Positions 23,801 to 34,219 of a stretch of 64,000 nt of DNA are shown here, in pieces; the stretch's first letter is position 1; each line of letters starts with the position of its first letter. This DNA is from Isoetes taiwanensis (Eukaryota; Streptophyta; Lycopodiopsida; Isoetales; Isoetaceae): positions 248,001 to 312,000 of the forward strand of contig JAJEKV010000224.1 of the NCBI GenBank assembly GCA_021234155.1, read 5' to 3'. A program made the translations under genes and the position numbers. The notes under the pieces are model-generated. The model saw only the letters and a program-made list of their open reading frames with translations. It was not told the origin of the DNA and made no database searches.

Positions 23801-24905
23801 GAGACCGAGTTACTCAAATGGGCAGGCCATTGGTGGCGATCCTCACTACCGTTCACCGAGCATTGCGGGGAAGGTTTTCCTAGACAATGGACCCTGGCTG
23901 GGGTTGTCCCCATTCACAAGGTGGGCGACCCCCTGCTTGTCCGGGAAAAGATACCTTAACGATCATGGTCGATTGATATTTTGCCTTGTTGCTTGGTGGC
24001 ATTCTCGGCGGCGATTGACCGGCCAGGCGGAAGCCGAATGTCGCGAGCCCCTCACACAAAGCGGGCTTTAGACCCGCCCTCCAGCGATTGACCATATCTT
24101 TACAACGCGGGCAATCGGGATTGAAGATACGGAACCATCCGAGGACTTGTATTGCTGCTTTGTGGACTTCACAAAGGCTTTTGATCTGGTCGGGGGAAAG
24201 CTATGAGCTAAAACTTCCGTCATGGGGCTGCGCTGCACGCGAGAATGCCATATACGAGGTTGTATGAGAGTTGTTTTAGCGAGGATGACGGGAACCGGAC
24301 GGGCATTCACCGGTAGTATCGAGTCCCGCAGTGGCTGCCCTCTCTCACCTAACACTTTTGGCCTCTACATTGTCCGGTTAGAGCCACGGCTTATCGAGCA
24401 TGGGGGATGGCATACAACTTTTGCACCCAGGTCATCGCCCGGCTCATCTATCGCGGATGATGTTGACCTTCGCCCACACCCGAAGCCATGCGATCTCATC
24501 GGATGCCCTAGACACGATACGTGGGGCTACATACATGCGCGTGAATCGCCAAGACCGGGGATGATTGGGGCCATCGGTCACATCTGTTTGCAATCGGGTC
24601 GAGCCCTGTTCTTCAGATGCAGGTCGAGGTTTGGGGCCCGGTCGTCTCTTTGGCGACCTGGAATGACTTGGAGCAGGTGCGAGGCATTTTTAGCCGCGGG
24701 CACTTGGGGTGAAACCCGTCCCCCTATCGGTCTGCTGCAGAAAACTGGATTCTTGCCGGTTCAACGGGCAGCCCTTGATAGACACATCGTCTATTTTCAA
24801 AAAGTGGTTAATATGGGTGATGCTCGGCTCCCGCACCTGGCTTATGCTGTGGCAATGGGCGCGCAGCGACTCAGGGCCTGTTGGAGGGCCTCTTCAAATC
24901 ACTCT
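20853..24905 (+). pseudogene. L1-type LINE (endonuclease and reverse transcriptase), GC-rich, decayed
   Basis: GC-rich, unlike its surroundings. 20853-21480 is a Pro/Arg-rich stretch in the frame leading to the endonuclease. VVSWNCRGFLWQKG (about 21515) starts an apurinic-endonuclease domain: FLMETWEH, RGHGGVACYYRTTLAHSVT, then after an 830-bp insert YLWVRVHNTSGN and LAACYFPHAESTFY. VVLLGDFNAA (about 22797) and VDSDHLPLYL (about 23145) carry the active-site DFN and SDH. RT follows with IHKVGDPL, YCCFVDFTKAFDLV (24150), GCPLSPNTFGLYIVRLEPRL (24335), and ADDVDL in place of YADD (24457). The C-terminus includes LLQKTGFLPVQRAAL and FQKVVNMGDARLPHLAYAV (24795). Stops and frameshifts occur throughout and no poly-A tail was found. 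It is inserted in, or replaces part of, the copia integrase. Confidence 0.85.
21755..22584. mobile_element. 830-bp non-autonomous DNA transposon with 9-bp target duplication
   Basis: Flanked by direct TCGGTTACC at 21746-21754 and 22585-22593. Ends are inverted: AGGGAAAAAATTAAGC on the left, and the reverse complement of the right end is CATGGAAAAAATTAGTGGC, sharing GGAAAAAATTA. It is very AT-rich within a GC-rich LINE and noncoding, with about eight TTTGGCTATT-like motifs. The LINE endonuclease reads in one frame from ...LAHSVT on the left directly into LQKTDRHNRYLW on the right if the insert and one TSD copy are skipped. A 9-bp TSD fits a Mutator-like MITE; an 8-bp hAT reading is the alternative. 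Confidence 0.85.
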
Positions 24906-25064
24906 TGAAGAGCCTGATCACCTCCTCAAGACTCATATTCTTAAAGCAGATATTTATTCTGATTTTGGAGCACGTTTCAATTACAATACGCAAGAAAATC
25001 CTTATAAGTTTTCCCTTGGTGCTGATAACTATGGACAAAGGCAAAAGACGCTGAAGACCAATCT

Positions 25065-25682
25065 TTGAACTCTCAAGGATGTTCAATGTACTCATCTCCT
25101 CCGAAACGAAAGGTGAAGTATTCTCAGAATTTGTTTATGATAATGCCAGAACTCTTTAAGAATTCCAATATGGATTGTGAACTAAATTCACATCATCCAA
25201 ATATGGACTTAAACTCATACTGTTGCTCTAAGTATCAACAAGAGCTTCAGCAACCGGTGTACATCTTACACCATCCAGAGGGAGAGACCAAGCAACCCTG
25301 TTTCTTGAATGGTCCCCGGATTAATGAAAGTCCAATTGAGATCGCTTCTGATGACGACACTCCAATTCCCAACGGAATTAATGAGAGTGCTCCATCTCCA
25401 ATTTCTATCATAGAAATTTCCAGTGACTCATCCCTTCTGGCAATTGAGTCTTATGATGGTGATATATCAGACCTTGAAAGATCTTCATCTCCTTATGAGC
25501 ATTTTACAGATTGCTCTAGCATAAGTACTCATAATTCTGAAAATGAAGAGTTCTCTATGAAGTCGTATTTAATTAAAGTGGAACTCATTCCATTCCCACT
25601 TTTTTTGGGAACCCTGTTAATTTACACAAAAAGAAGCACCCCGACCCGAAAACTGGCCATAATTGGAATTTTTGTCTATTAG
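25065..25682 (+). CDS. hypothetical ORF, Ser/Asp-rich, 205 codons
   Basis: The longest clean ORF in the split region. It is hydrophilic and Ser/Asn/Asp-rich. Residues around 90-130 contain two similar hydrophobic-acidic patches, SPIEIASDDDTP and SIIEISSDSS, which resemble SUMO-interacting motifs (hydrophobic core followed by acidic/Ser). No family is recognised. The preceding sequence (24905-25065) has an ORF in another frame ending KTLKTNL. It could be a captured gene fragment or chance in AT-rich DNA. Confidence 0.25.
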   Translation: MNSQGCSMYSSPPKRKVKYSQNLFMIMPELFKNSNMDCELNSHHPNMDLNSYCCSKYQQELQQPVYILHHPEGETKQPCFLNGPRINESPIEIASDDDTPIPNGINESAPSPISIIEISSDSSLLAIESYDGDISDLERSSSPYEHFTDCSSISTHNSENEEFSMKSYLIKVELIPFPLFLGTLLIYTKRSTPTRKLAIIGIFVY

Positions 25683-26358
25683 TGTGCATCCAAGCTTTTC
25701 TTCCAGTTTTCTTGGATAGCGTGTCGAGAACAAAAACAATGCAACGCAAACATAGGAATTGCATTACAGCTTGAAACCAAAGTTCTAATTGAAAAAGATT
25801 CTTAGTTGAACATTTTGGCTCTATTTTCTTAGGTGGGTAGACAATAGATCACAAATTGCAACAAAAATTAAACAAATTGTTTACTTAATAACCCAAAAAT
25901 ACTAGTTTTGAGATACCTTATATTTATAAATGGGCTCATTACAATATATATTACAGTGGGTGAAGAGACCATAGTGGTGGTATGGGCACAATGATTACAT
26001 CCTCTTCACACATGAACCACCTAGTGCAAAGGGCGCCATGGAGCTCTCCCTAGTCACCGAAAAGCAACTTCCTACGCATTTATAGAAATTTGTATGAGGA
26101 GTTCCTTTATGGGCCACGTGCTTGTATGTCCAACGATGTCACCACCCTCTTTCCCAAGACCTTTCTTCAATGAACCGATCTTTTCATTGCTCCCAAGCAT
26201 GTACTATATGGTCGAGATAAGGACTGCAAGAGACAAAATCAAATTAGTCAAGTGATGCTACATGCAAAAAAAAATAAAATAAAACACAGTTCTTAGGGCC
26301 ATTTTTGGAAAATACAGGCATGAGAAAGGTACTCAAAGGAAAAAACACATTGGAAGGA
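25683..26358. other. unassigned sequence
   Basis: Noncoding, AT-rich, nothing recognised. Confidence 0.4.
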
Positions 26359-26860
26359 CTTTCGACTTCATGAGTCGAAAGGCAGCTCAAAGCCGAAAAA
26401 CGCAAAGTTTTTAGAAGTCAGTAGTCTTTTCTTCGACTCGGCTGAAATGAGAAAGGTACCAAAGCCGAAAAACGCAGTTTTAGGGATTGAAGGCCTTTCT
26501 CGACCGCGAAGTCGAGAAAGGCGCTTCAAGCGCCAGAAACACGTTTTAGTTCGGGAAAGATTTCACCCACGAAAGTCGAAAGGCGTACCAAAGTTTAAAA
26601 CGCAGTTTTAGGGGGTCGAGCATTCTCGATCAAGGAAAGCCAGCTTTCGACTCGCGAGTCGAGAAAGGCACTCTAAAGTGAAAAAACGCAGATGGTCAAG
26701 GTCTTTCTCGACCGCGAAATAAGAAAGGCGCTTAAAAGCCGAATGCGTGTTTTGGGTCGGTAGTCTTTTCGACTCATGAAGTCGAGAAAGGCACGCGTTT
26801 AAAAATGCAGTTTGATATCTTTCGACTCATGAGTCGAAAAAGGCAGCCCAGAGTAAAAAG
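26359..26860. repeat. array of about eight palindromic (hairpin) units
   Basis: Diverged units of about 55-85 bp. Each has a palindrome of the type CTTTCTCGACTC-ATGA/GCGA-GTCGAGAAAGG, then a linker such as GCAGCTCAAAGCCGAAAAAC and GCAGTTTTAGGG. Two palindromes are nearly ideal: TTTCGACTCATGAGTCGAAA at 26820-26839 is its own reverse complement, and TCGACTCGCGAGTCGA at 26647-26662 likewise. Others have compensating or partial changes. Linker spacing is irregular and the repeats are not identical, so it is not a CRISPR. The function is unknown. Confidence 0.85.
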
Positions 26861-27367
26861 AATTTCAAAGCTCAGAGTCTGAGAAGGTCGAAAATGAATA
26901 ACCTTATTTTCTATGAAAAAATACCCTCCCCATAAATTTCTTACGTATTTTCCATGAAAAATAGACCCTCCCCATGTATTATCTAATGGACACATATCCA
27001 ATGGACCCTCCCCCTTTCTAATGGACCATACCATATAGCTATATGAAGAGGGGACCATTGGGCTCATATTTAGCTATGTAAAGAGTAATGCCTAATGCAC
27101 ATGTAAATAGCAACATATGCACCTATAATGCACATTATAACCTATGAGAGCCTATTAGACCTATGCATTAAATCTATTAATATGCATATGTACTTGTCTC
27201 CATTTTGTGTCTTGAACCTTCAAAATGGGTTAAACAAGGTGTAAATTATATCATGATCTTCGCAAAGTTAAATTTTTACCTTAGAATAAGAATATATGCC
27301 TAGAAAACGAGCACCATGGCAACATAATGTTTAACGTGTGAACATAGTAGCACACACATAAAAAGAG
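26861..27367. other. unassigned sequence
   Basis: Contains a degenerate repeat of ACCCTCCCC / TTTTCCATGAAAAATA motifs at 26915-27015; otherwise nothing. Confidence 0.4.
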
Positions 27368-27700
27368 AAATTGGGGACACGCCAAAAATCTAATCGTATA
27401 TATTATTAGCATTTATTTTACACTTCCTTTTCAACAATATTATTTTACCCCTTTTTCTAATACCCCGCTTTTTCCCCACCCATGCTTGAATTTTAAAATT
27501 TGGTACATACCTTTTAGACTAAACTCCTTTGTAAATTGGGGACACGTCAAAATATAATCCTATATATTATTAGCATTTATTTTACACTTCCTTTTTCAAC
27601 GTATTATTTTACCCCTTTTTTCTAATACCCCCGCCTTTTTTTCCCCCATGCTTGAATTTTAAAATTTGGTACATACCTTTGAGACTAAAACTCCTTTGTA
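27368..27700 (+). repeat. tandem duplication of about 165 bp
   Basis: AAATTGGGGACACGCCAAAA ... AGACTAAACTCCTTTGT at 27368-27532 is repeated at 27533-27700 with a few substitutions and 1-2 bp indels in homopolymer runs. Noncoding. Confidence 0.9.
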
Positions 27701-28083
27701 CCACTTGGACTTCTTTGTTTCTTGAAGAAGCTCCCCGTGAGCATAGCTCCCAATCGGAATTGACCTCAAGAACCAAAAGCTTCACGCCTACGGAGAGTCG
27801 AGAAAAAAAATGATATAGGGCTCAAAATTTTTATTTTCCCTTTGTTATTTGAAGCGGAAGCCATGGTCTAGTTTTCAAACTCATCCGATCCCCGAGTAAA
27901 AGGATTTGGTAGAGCAGAGGGATGTAAAGAAGGAGGCGGATGAAAGAATGCGGATGAAAAAAAAGATTCGGCAGATGAAAAAGATCCGCAGATGAGAAGC
28001 TTCTTCTCCGAAAGATCCTCCTTTTCTCACTTTCTTCAACTCCCAGACCCTTTCGTCTCATTCTTTTCTCCTTTTGTGACACA

Positions 28084-28545
28084 ATGGCACCAAGAAGCGA
28101 TCAAGAAGCCCCAAAACCGTCTCCCAGAGGAGGCGGATCTCATTACCGGGCGAAGGAAGAGGCCATGCGGAAGATATGCAGCGTAAATTAGAGATCCATG
28201 GAAAAAAATCAGTGGTATGGTTAGGAATATTTGATACCCTTGAAGAAGCCGCAAAAGCACAAAGCATATGATACAATGGCTAGAGCCCCCAAGGTGGAGC
28301 CAAAGTTAAAACAAATTTTTCTATTCCAATTTTTGGGCCTGATGATCGAGCACTAGCTGGGATCTCGGATGGAAGACCTGTGGATCGCTCCCAAGAACGG
28401 TGGATTCTACGCCCTCTCATTCTTTTAGAAGCTCATGATAATCCCCAAAATGAAGACATGGATTTGAATTCTTCTAAGGAAATCAGGACTTGTAAATCTA
28501 TTTCGATGGCCGGAGCCCCTTCTCACGACCACAAGAACTAGAAGC
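28084..28545 (+). pseudogene. AP2/ERF transcription factor, dead copy
   Basis: ATG at 28084 reads MAPRSDQEAPKPSPRGGGSH, resembling the start of group VIII (ERF3/ERF4-type) ERFs. An AP2 DNA-binding domain follows across three frames: HYR (28141), RKRPCGRYAA-stop-IRDPWKK (about 28154-28206), KSVVWLGIFDTLEEAAKAQ (about 28206-28262), AYDTMARAP and GGAKVKTNF (to about 28318). The family pattern is YRGVRKRPWGRYAAEIRDP...VWLGTFDTAEEAARAYD...GAKAKTNF. Lesions are a lost base after HYR, Trp to Cys in RPWGR, Glu to stop (TAA) in AAEIRD, an extra A in the poly-A run, and a frame change at KAQ. A long frame with DMDLNSSKEI follows at about 28456, possibly a decayed EAR (DLNxxP) repressor motif. Confidence 0.85.
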
Positions 28546-29185
28546 TTCGGGCGCTTCACCATACTCGTTCAACTGCTAAGAGATTTGAAAATCCCAAATT
28601 AAAACTTTCGATCTTCTACCGCGGTGTCTTGCCCGTCCTTGACCCTCGGATTCAAGACATGCACGGGGAGTTTACTTCAAACCCCTTCCGCGACTTTTGA
28701 CCCCTGTTCCGGATGGTGCGGGCGGGTGTTTTTCTAGACTTTGGCCATTTTCCTATTTTTCTAGATGGGCTATCTTACGCTCCCATTTATACTTCTCCCA
28801 TACAGTTTATCTTCTCCTCTGATATATCTTTGCCGCTCTCCTTACGTTCTCGGATCTGAGGCTTCTATTTCCTCACAGTGCGTCCTGCCCCATATTTTCC
28901 ATATATATGTGGATCTGCTCTTCCTAGAAGATGCCTTCTCGACTATTGCCTTCAAAAAGCAGAAGGTGCCTTCTCAACTCGGTAGTCGAGAAGGATTATA
29001 ATGTTTAAAAGGAGTGAGTTTTATTTTTATTTTGTATAATGTTCCATTCAACAAAAAAAATATTTGGTGCCCATTTCTTAGCTGGCCATCCGCTTTTATG
29101 GGGCTTGTCAAGGCTTGGGGAGCGAAGGGAGGAATTAGGCCCATTCTCGCCTCGGGAGGCGAGAAAAAACTTCTCAGCATTGTCT
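28546..29185. other. unassigned sequence with two TCTCG hairpins
   Basis: 28610-28760 reads openly in one frame (FYRGVLPVLDPRIQDMHGEF) and may be more of the ERF-linked sequence or an unknown exon. Inverted repeats lie at 28933-28994 (CCTTCTCGACT...AGTCGAGAAGG, 11-bp arms) and 29144-29165 (TTCTCGCCTC-GG-GAGGCGAGAA). Both resemble the units of the 26.4-kb array. Confidence 0.45.
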
Positions 29186-29305
29186 AAATTGTTTAATTAT
29201 TTATTATCTAATTAAATAGTTGGTTAATTAATTGTTTAATTTATTATCTATTTATTATCTAATTATCTAATCTAATTATCTACTTATTATCTAATTTATT
29301 ATCTA
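29186..29305 (+). repeat. AT-rich simple repeat, TTATCTAAT type
   Basis: Irregular repeats of TTTATTATCTAATTA. Confidence 0.85.
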
Positions 29306-29620
29306 ACCCCTTTGCCCTTCCCCCTCCTTTCCCCAAGAGACCCCGCCCCTCCCTCCCTTTGCCCCCCCCCCCCTTCCCCAAGAGACCCTCCCCCTAACCT
29401 TTTGCCCTTCCCCCTCCTCCCCTTCCCCAAGAGACCCTACCCTTCCCCCCCCTTTGCCCTTCCCCTTCTCCCTTCCCCTCCCCTCCCATTTGCGCGCCCC
29501 GCCTCTTTACCTTTTGCCCTCTCAGGTGCTCCTTTTTGCTTCCCCTCCCACCCCCTCCCTCCCCTCCTTGCCTCCTTCCTTCCTACTCTTCTTTTCTCCA
29601 CCACCCCCCTTCATTTTCTC
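29306..29620 (+). repeat. C/T-rich minisatellite
   Basis: Imperfect units of about 40-60 bp sharing TTTGCCCTTCCCCCTCC and CCTTCCCCAAGAGACC. The 171-codon Pro-rich ORF here is a by-product of the repeat. Confidence 0.85.
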
Positions 29621-29829
29621 GGATTGTCATGTGTAAATGTTATTCTTATTTTATCAAGGAAAAATCTAATAATGATTCAATGGCAACTTACTTTTTTTTT
29701 GCATGTCCCATTTTCAGTCCGAGTCCCAAAATTCGAGATTTGTCCCACTTTAATTAAATACGACTTTATCTCTGCAAAAGTAATAAAGTCATCCATAATA
29801 ATTTGGATGCATAAACCCACACATTAGTG

Positions 29830-30545
29830 GTCATCTACATGATGTTAAAGCCACCTCTAAGTGGTGCTCCATAGGGCACTAGCTCTTCTAGGTCCTTGAT
29901 GATGACAATGTTCACTTAAGGCCTAAAAACTCTCAACCTAGATCTTGTTGGAAGTTCCCAAGATCAAAAGGGGGAGAAGTTAGGGAAAGCCATAAGCACA
30001 TGGCACACCCATTTTATGTGTGAAGAGTAGTTGGAGTTATTCTGGAAGTTTGATCTTGTAAACTTCCAAAGACTTGAATAAGTTCAAGTATTGCAGCTTA
30101 CGAAGTTAAGGGTAAGTCCACAACCCTAGTGGCGTCTAACTTGTATTTTGGGAATAAGCCCACACTTGGTGGCACCCATATTAGTGAAGACCACGTTATG
30201 GTGGTAATGTTTAAATTGAAGCTGCAAGTATGGAAAGGAGCAATGAAGACTCCAAGATATGAAGCCGCTACAAAGTTCTCAAGAAGAAGATTATATAAAG
30301 GTTTGTTCATGAAGATTAAGGGGGAGTATTAACAGAAATGATGAAGGATTAATCTCCCTGAACAAACACAAATCAGTTTGTGCTTGTACACATCATCAAT
30401 CCATGCCAAAGGACATGATGATGTGGAATGTGTCCATTCATGAAGAGATGCAACTCATGCCTCTTCACTGACTATGTAAAGCCATAATCCATGCTCTTTG
30501 GATTATCTCTAATACATTACAATTTTCCGCACAATTCTATTTCAT
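29830..30545 (+). mobile_element. possible LTR-element 3' remnant
   Basis: Purine tracts AAAAGGGGGAGAAG (29968) and TTAAGGGGGAGTATTAACAG (30317) are of the polypurine-tract type found before a 3' LTR. The end TTTTCCGCACAATTC... CATAACA resembles an LTR terminus, immediately before the copia integrase resumes. There is no partner LTR or coding sequence, so this is tentative. Confidence 0.3.
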
Positions 30546-30554
30546 AACACTTGG

Positions 30555-33184
30555 AAAATTGCAGAGGCGGCCGTTCTTCAAATCTGAGATTTCGACAACT
30601 CATATTCTTGATTTGGTTCATTCTGACATTTGTGGTCCATTGTCACATTCACACGGCCGTGCTCGCTACTTTTTACTCTTCATTCATGATTTTTCTCGAT
30701 ATACACATGTTTATATTCTCAAGAACAAGTCTGAGATATTAACTAAGTTCAAGGAGTTTAAGAGTGGTTGAAATACAAACGGGTAGGCGATTGAAGAGAT
30801 TGCGAAGTGACAATGGTGGTGAATATAAATCACATGCTTTTACTCGATTTTGTGTTGAAGAAGGTGTTCATCATGAGTTCACTATTCCTTATACACCTTA
30901 GCATAATGGAGTCTCTGAGCGCAAGAATCATATTATCTTGAATGCTGCTCGTTGCATGTTGATTCACGCGGGTCTTTAAAGTTCTTTTGGGCAGAATCTG
31001 TGGCAACTGCTGTCTATCTTCAGAATAGATTGCTTTCTGTTGCTTTAGGTGATATGACTCCATATCAGTTATGGACTGACGATAAGCCGGATGTTGCACA
31101 CTTGCGTATTTTTGGATGTTTGGCTTGGGTACATATCTCTACTCATAAAAAGCTTGACCAATGTCTAGACGGTGTATTTTCTTGGGATATTCTTTTAACA
31201 CTAGTGGCTATCGCTTTTGGGATATTGAGGCACGAAGAGTCATCTTGGGAAGAGACGTTATTTTTTATGAGACACGAATAGCTCGTGAAACCTACAATCC
31301 CACAGTTTTAACTGTCATATTGCGTGACTTTCATACTGAAGAGGATGATGCTCCTCTTGTCCTAAGTTCTCCAAATGTTACTAGTGCCCATAACCCTCTA
31401 TTACCATCTCATACACTTCCTTCTACTTCTACATCCACTCACAACCCTTCATTACTCTCTCATGAACTTCTTGATATGTCCATCTTGATGAGCCCCGATG
31501 ATGATAATGGTAGCATGGATGTGGTACCAGTTGCACCTACCATAGTTCGTTCCTCCCACTGTCATTGGCATCCTACTAAAAGGATCTTGCTATCATCTCG
31601 GATGTTATTACCTTGATGACTCTCATTCTTATTTTACTATTGCAGATGACCCTACCACTTATGATGAGGTGGTTGCTTCTCCACAAAGTGCAAATTGAAA
31701 AATTGCTATGGATGCCAAATATGATTCCTTAATCAATAAAGGAACTTGGAAGCTGATAGAATTGCCCACTGGAAGGTTAAATGCAAGTGGACGTTTAAGA
31801 CTAAATATCGAGCTGATGGTACTTTTGATAAGTTTAAAGCTCGCTTGGTTGCTAAGGATTATTCTCAAGTTGCAGGAGTTGATTATACTGAAACTTTCTC
31901 ACCTGTAGTTCGGTTAACTGCTATAAGGGCTCTTTTAGCATTTATAATTGCCCATGACTTAGAAGTACATCAGATGGATGTCAAGATGGCTTTTCATCAT
32001 GGTGATCTTCAAGAAGAAATTTACATGGATCAACCAGTTGGATATGTTGTTCAAGCGGTTGCGAAAATCACTATATGGGCTTAAGTAGGCTTCACGAGCA
32101 TGGTACTTGAAGATGAACAATTTCCTATTATCAACAGGATATCTCCCTAGTGCAGCATATGTCAAGAGATGCAGTGGATTATTTGTTATTATAGCTCTAT
32201 ATGTTGATGATACGATCTTAGCTGCTAATGATATCAATTTTCTCAATCAAGTTAAGCGAGATCTTTCAATGGCCTTTGAGATAGTTGATCTTGTGGTGAT
32301 CCGTTCATGATTGGGAATTGAAGTGACTGGAGATAGATGCAAAGGATGGTTGCAGTTATGTCAAACCAAGTATATTGATGATATGCTTAAAAAGTTTGGT
32401 TTGGAACATGCCAAGAGTCAAATTACACCTTTGCCTATAAGCTCTCGGAAGTGTTCTTTTTCTAATTCAGATTCTCCTCTTTCAGATACCGAGAGACTTC
32501 AGATGAAATCAGTTCCATACACTAGTCTTGTTGGAGCCTTGATGTATTTGGCTCATGCTACTCGCCCTGACATAAGTTTTGCAGCTAATACATTGGGTCA
32601 ATTCATGCAGGATCCAGGCATCAAACATTGGCAAGCTGCGGAGCGAGTTCTTTATTATTTAAAAGGCACTAACACTTATGCACTTTTCTAAAGCAAGATA
32701 CCATACCTCTCTTACTCTCTATGGTTACATTAATGCTGATTGGGCTGGAGATTATGACACTTTGCGATCTACTAGCGGGGCTTGTTTTTTCTTTGATAAG
32801 TCTCTTGTTTCCTGGTTCAGTAAAAAGCAACATTGTGTTGCTGTGTCTTCAACTAAAGCTGAGTATGTTGCTGCCTCTTTAGCGAGTCGAGAACTTGTTT
32901 GGTTGCGAAGAATGTTGAAATGTTTTCAGCAAGTGCAATTGGAGCCGACACGGCTATTATGTGATAACCAGGGTACTATCAATTTGTCTCACGATGAAGT
33001 CTTACACTCTAAATCTAAGCACATTGAAGTTCATTATGAGTATGTGAAGCTGGAGGTAAAGAAAAGGACGATTGCCTTGGAGTATTGCCCGACTGACTCT
33101 ATGGTTGCAAATATCTTTACGAAATCATTAGGGTCAAAGAAACATCTTCAATTTTCTATCTCTCTTGGAATTGTTGGAGAGTGA
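30555..33184 (+). pseudogene. copia integrase, RT and RNase H (3' half of split element)
   Basis: Resumes in integrase: RRPFFKSEISTTHILDLVHS (30575), [12 protein letters not shown] (30810) and HNGVSERKNHIILNAARCML. The integrase C-terminus and linker follow. RT contains WTFKTKYRADGTFDKFKARL (31784), ALYVDDTILAANDI (32190) and YLAHATRPDISFAANTLGQF (32545). RNase H has ADWAGDYDTLRSTSG (32730), KAEYVAASLASRELVWLRRM (32855) and an ending with VANIFTKSLGSKKHLQF. Several stops and frameshifts break it. About 45 residues (the zinc-binding part of integrase) are missing between the two halves at 20852 and 30555. Confidence 0.9.
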
Positions 33185-33314
33185 ACATTGTGCTTGGCTA
33201 GTTGATTTATTACTACTAAGGTTTTCCCTCGAAAATGCAAAAGGGCGGGGGTTTTTCATCCTGGTAGTGATACTTTTACTAGACCAAGGTCCCTGGGAAG
33301 GGGGGAGGTAGGTA

Positions 33315-33562
33315 TGTTGGAGTTTGCGTGTTGGAGTCTGCACCCTTGGTCTATTTTGTTTTAGATGTGAGACCAAGATTGTAGGGAGGGTCTAGGCCTC
33401 ACATCAATTATCTAGATATTATTTATTATTAGTATCTTTATCTTCTTATTATTAGATACTTTGCCTGTTAGGCATGATATATGTATTACATGAAAAGCAT
33501 TAATGTTATCACCTTGTATATGCAACTCCTCTTGTTATTTACTTGTTATTCATTTGTTTAAT
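33315..33562 (+). mobile_element. 3' LTR of split copia element
   Basis: Starts TGTTGGAGTTTGCG right after a polypurine tract (GGGAAGGGGGGAGGTAGGTA). From 33389 it matches the truncated 5' LTR at 19473-19636. This LTR pairing is the main evidence that 19473-33562 was one element. Confidence 0.85.
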
Positions 33563-34219
33563 AAATAAAACCTCAAGTGCTCAAGACACAAATGGCTCAC
33601 ATTGTACATATTAGTGGCACAGACCCTCAACCTATTGTGAACGAATGTAAACATTTATGATATGCACAAATGCATAATTTACAAGGAGGGGCAAAGGGAA
33701 TTGAACCCTCTATCCAAATTAGAATTGGCTGGACCACCAACCCCCATTGCAGCACCCCATTAACACAAAATTAGCAACAATTTGGGCTGAAATGATAGTG
33801 GTAGCTCTTGCTGCCACCATCACTCCAGCCCATGAAATTTTTTTACAGAAAACAGAAACTTACTTGTACACAACATATGCATCAAACTCAAGTCCATTAC
33901 AATTCAAATCCACTACAAAGGCAGCAATAGATGTTCAAATAGAGATTAATGGACAATTACATTCATAAATAGAGAAGAATCATACATTTTTCTTAACTTT
34001 TCCAAAAACATCTTGCAAAGAATCTGCATTGCCATATCAGAGGTGTTAATTACTTGCCTTAAATACAAAATAGGCATTAGAGCAAATGAAAAAGGATGTT
34101 AGCTTACGATCCTAGACTTTTCAAGTGTTTGTGTGCTTCTGCCCTATAGACATCATCAAGACACTTTGTCTTCTTCAATTGTGGCTCAAATTCTGAGCAA
34201 CTTGAATCTAGTTCCAAGC
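33563..34219. other. unassigned sequence
   Basis: No gene recognised. Several ORFs of 60-70 codons have no domain. The 3' limit of the DNA transposon may lie in this stretch. Confidence 0.4.

Noticed and set aside
26359-26860. CRISPR-like array
   Set aside because: Units are diverged, spacers are not unique between identical repeats, and the genome is clearly plant nuclear.
29312-29827. 171-codon proline-rich ORF
   Set aside because: It comes from the C/T-rich minisatellite; frames on either side look alike and no domain exists.
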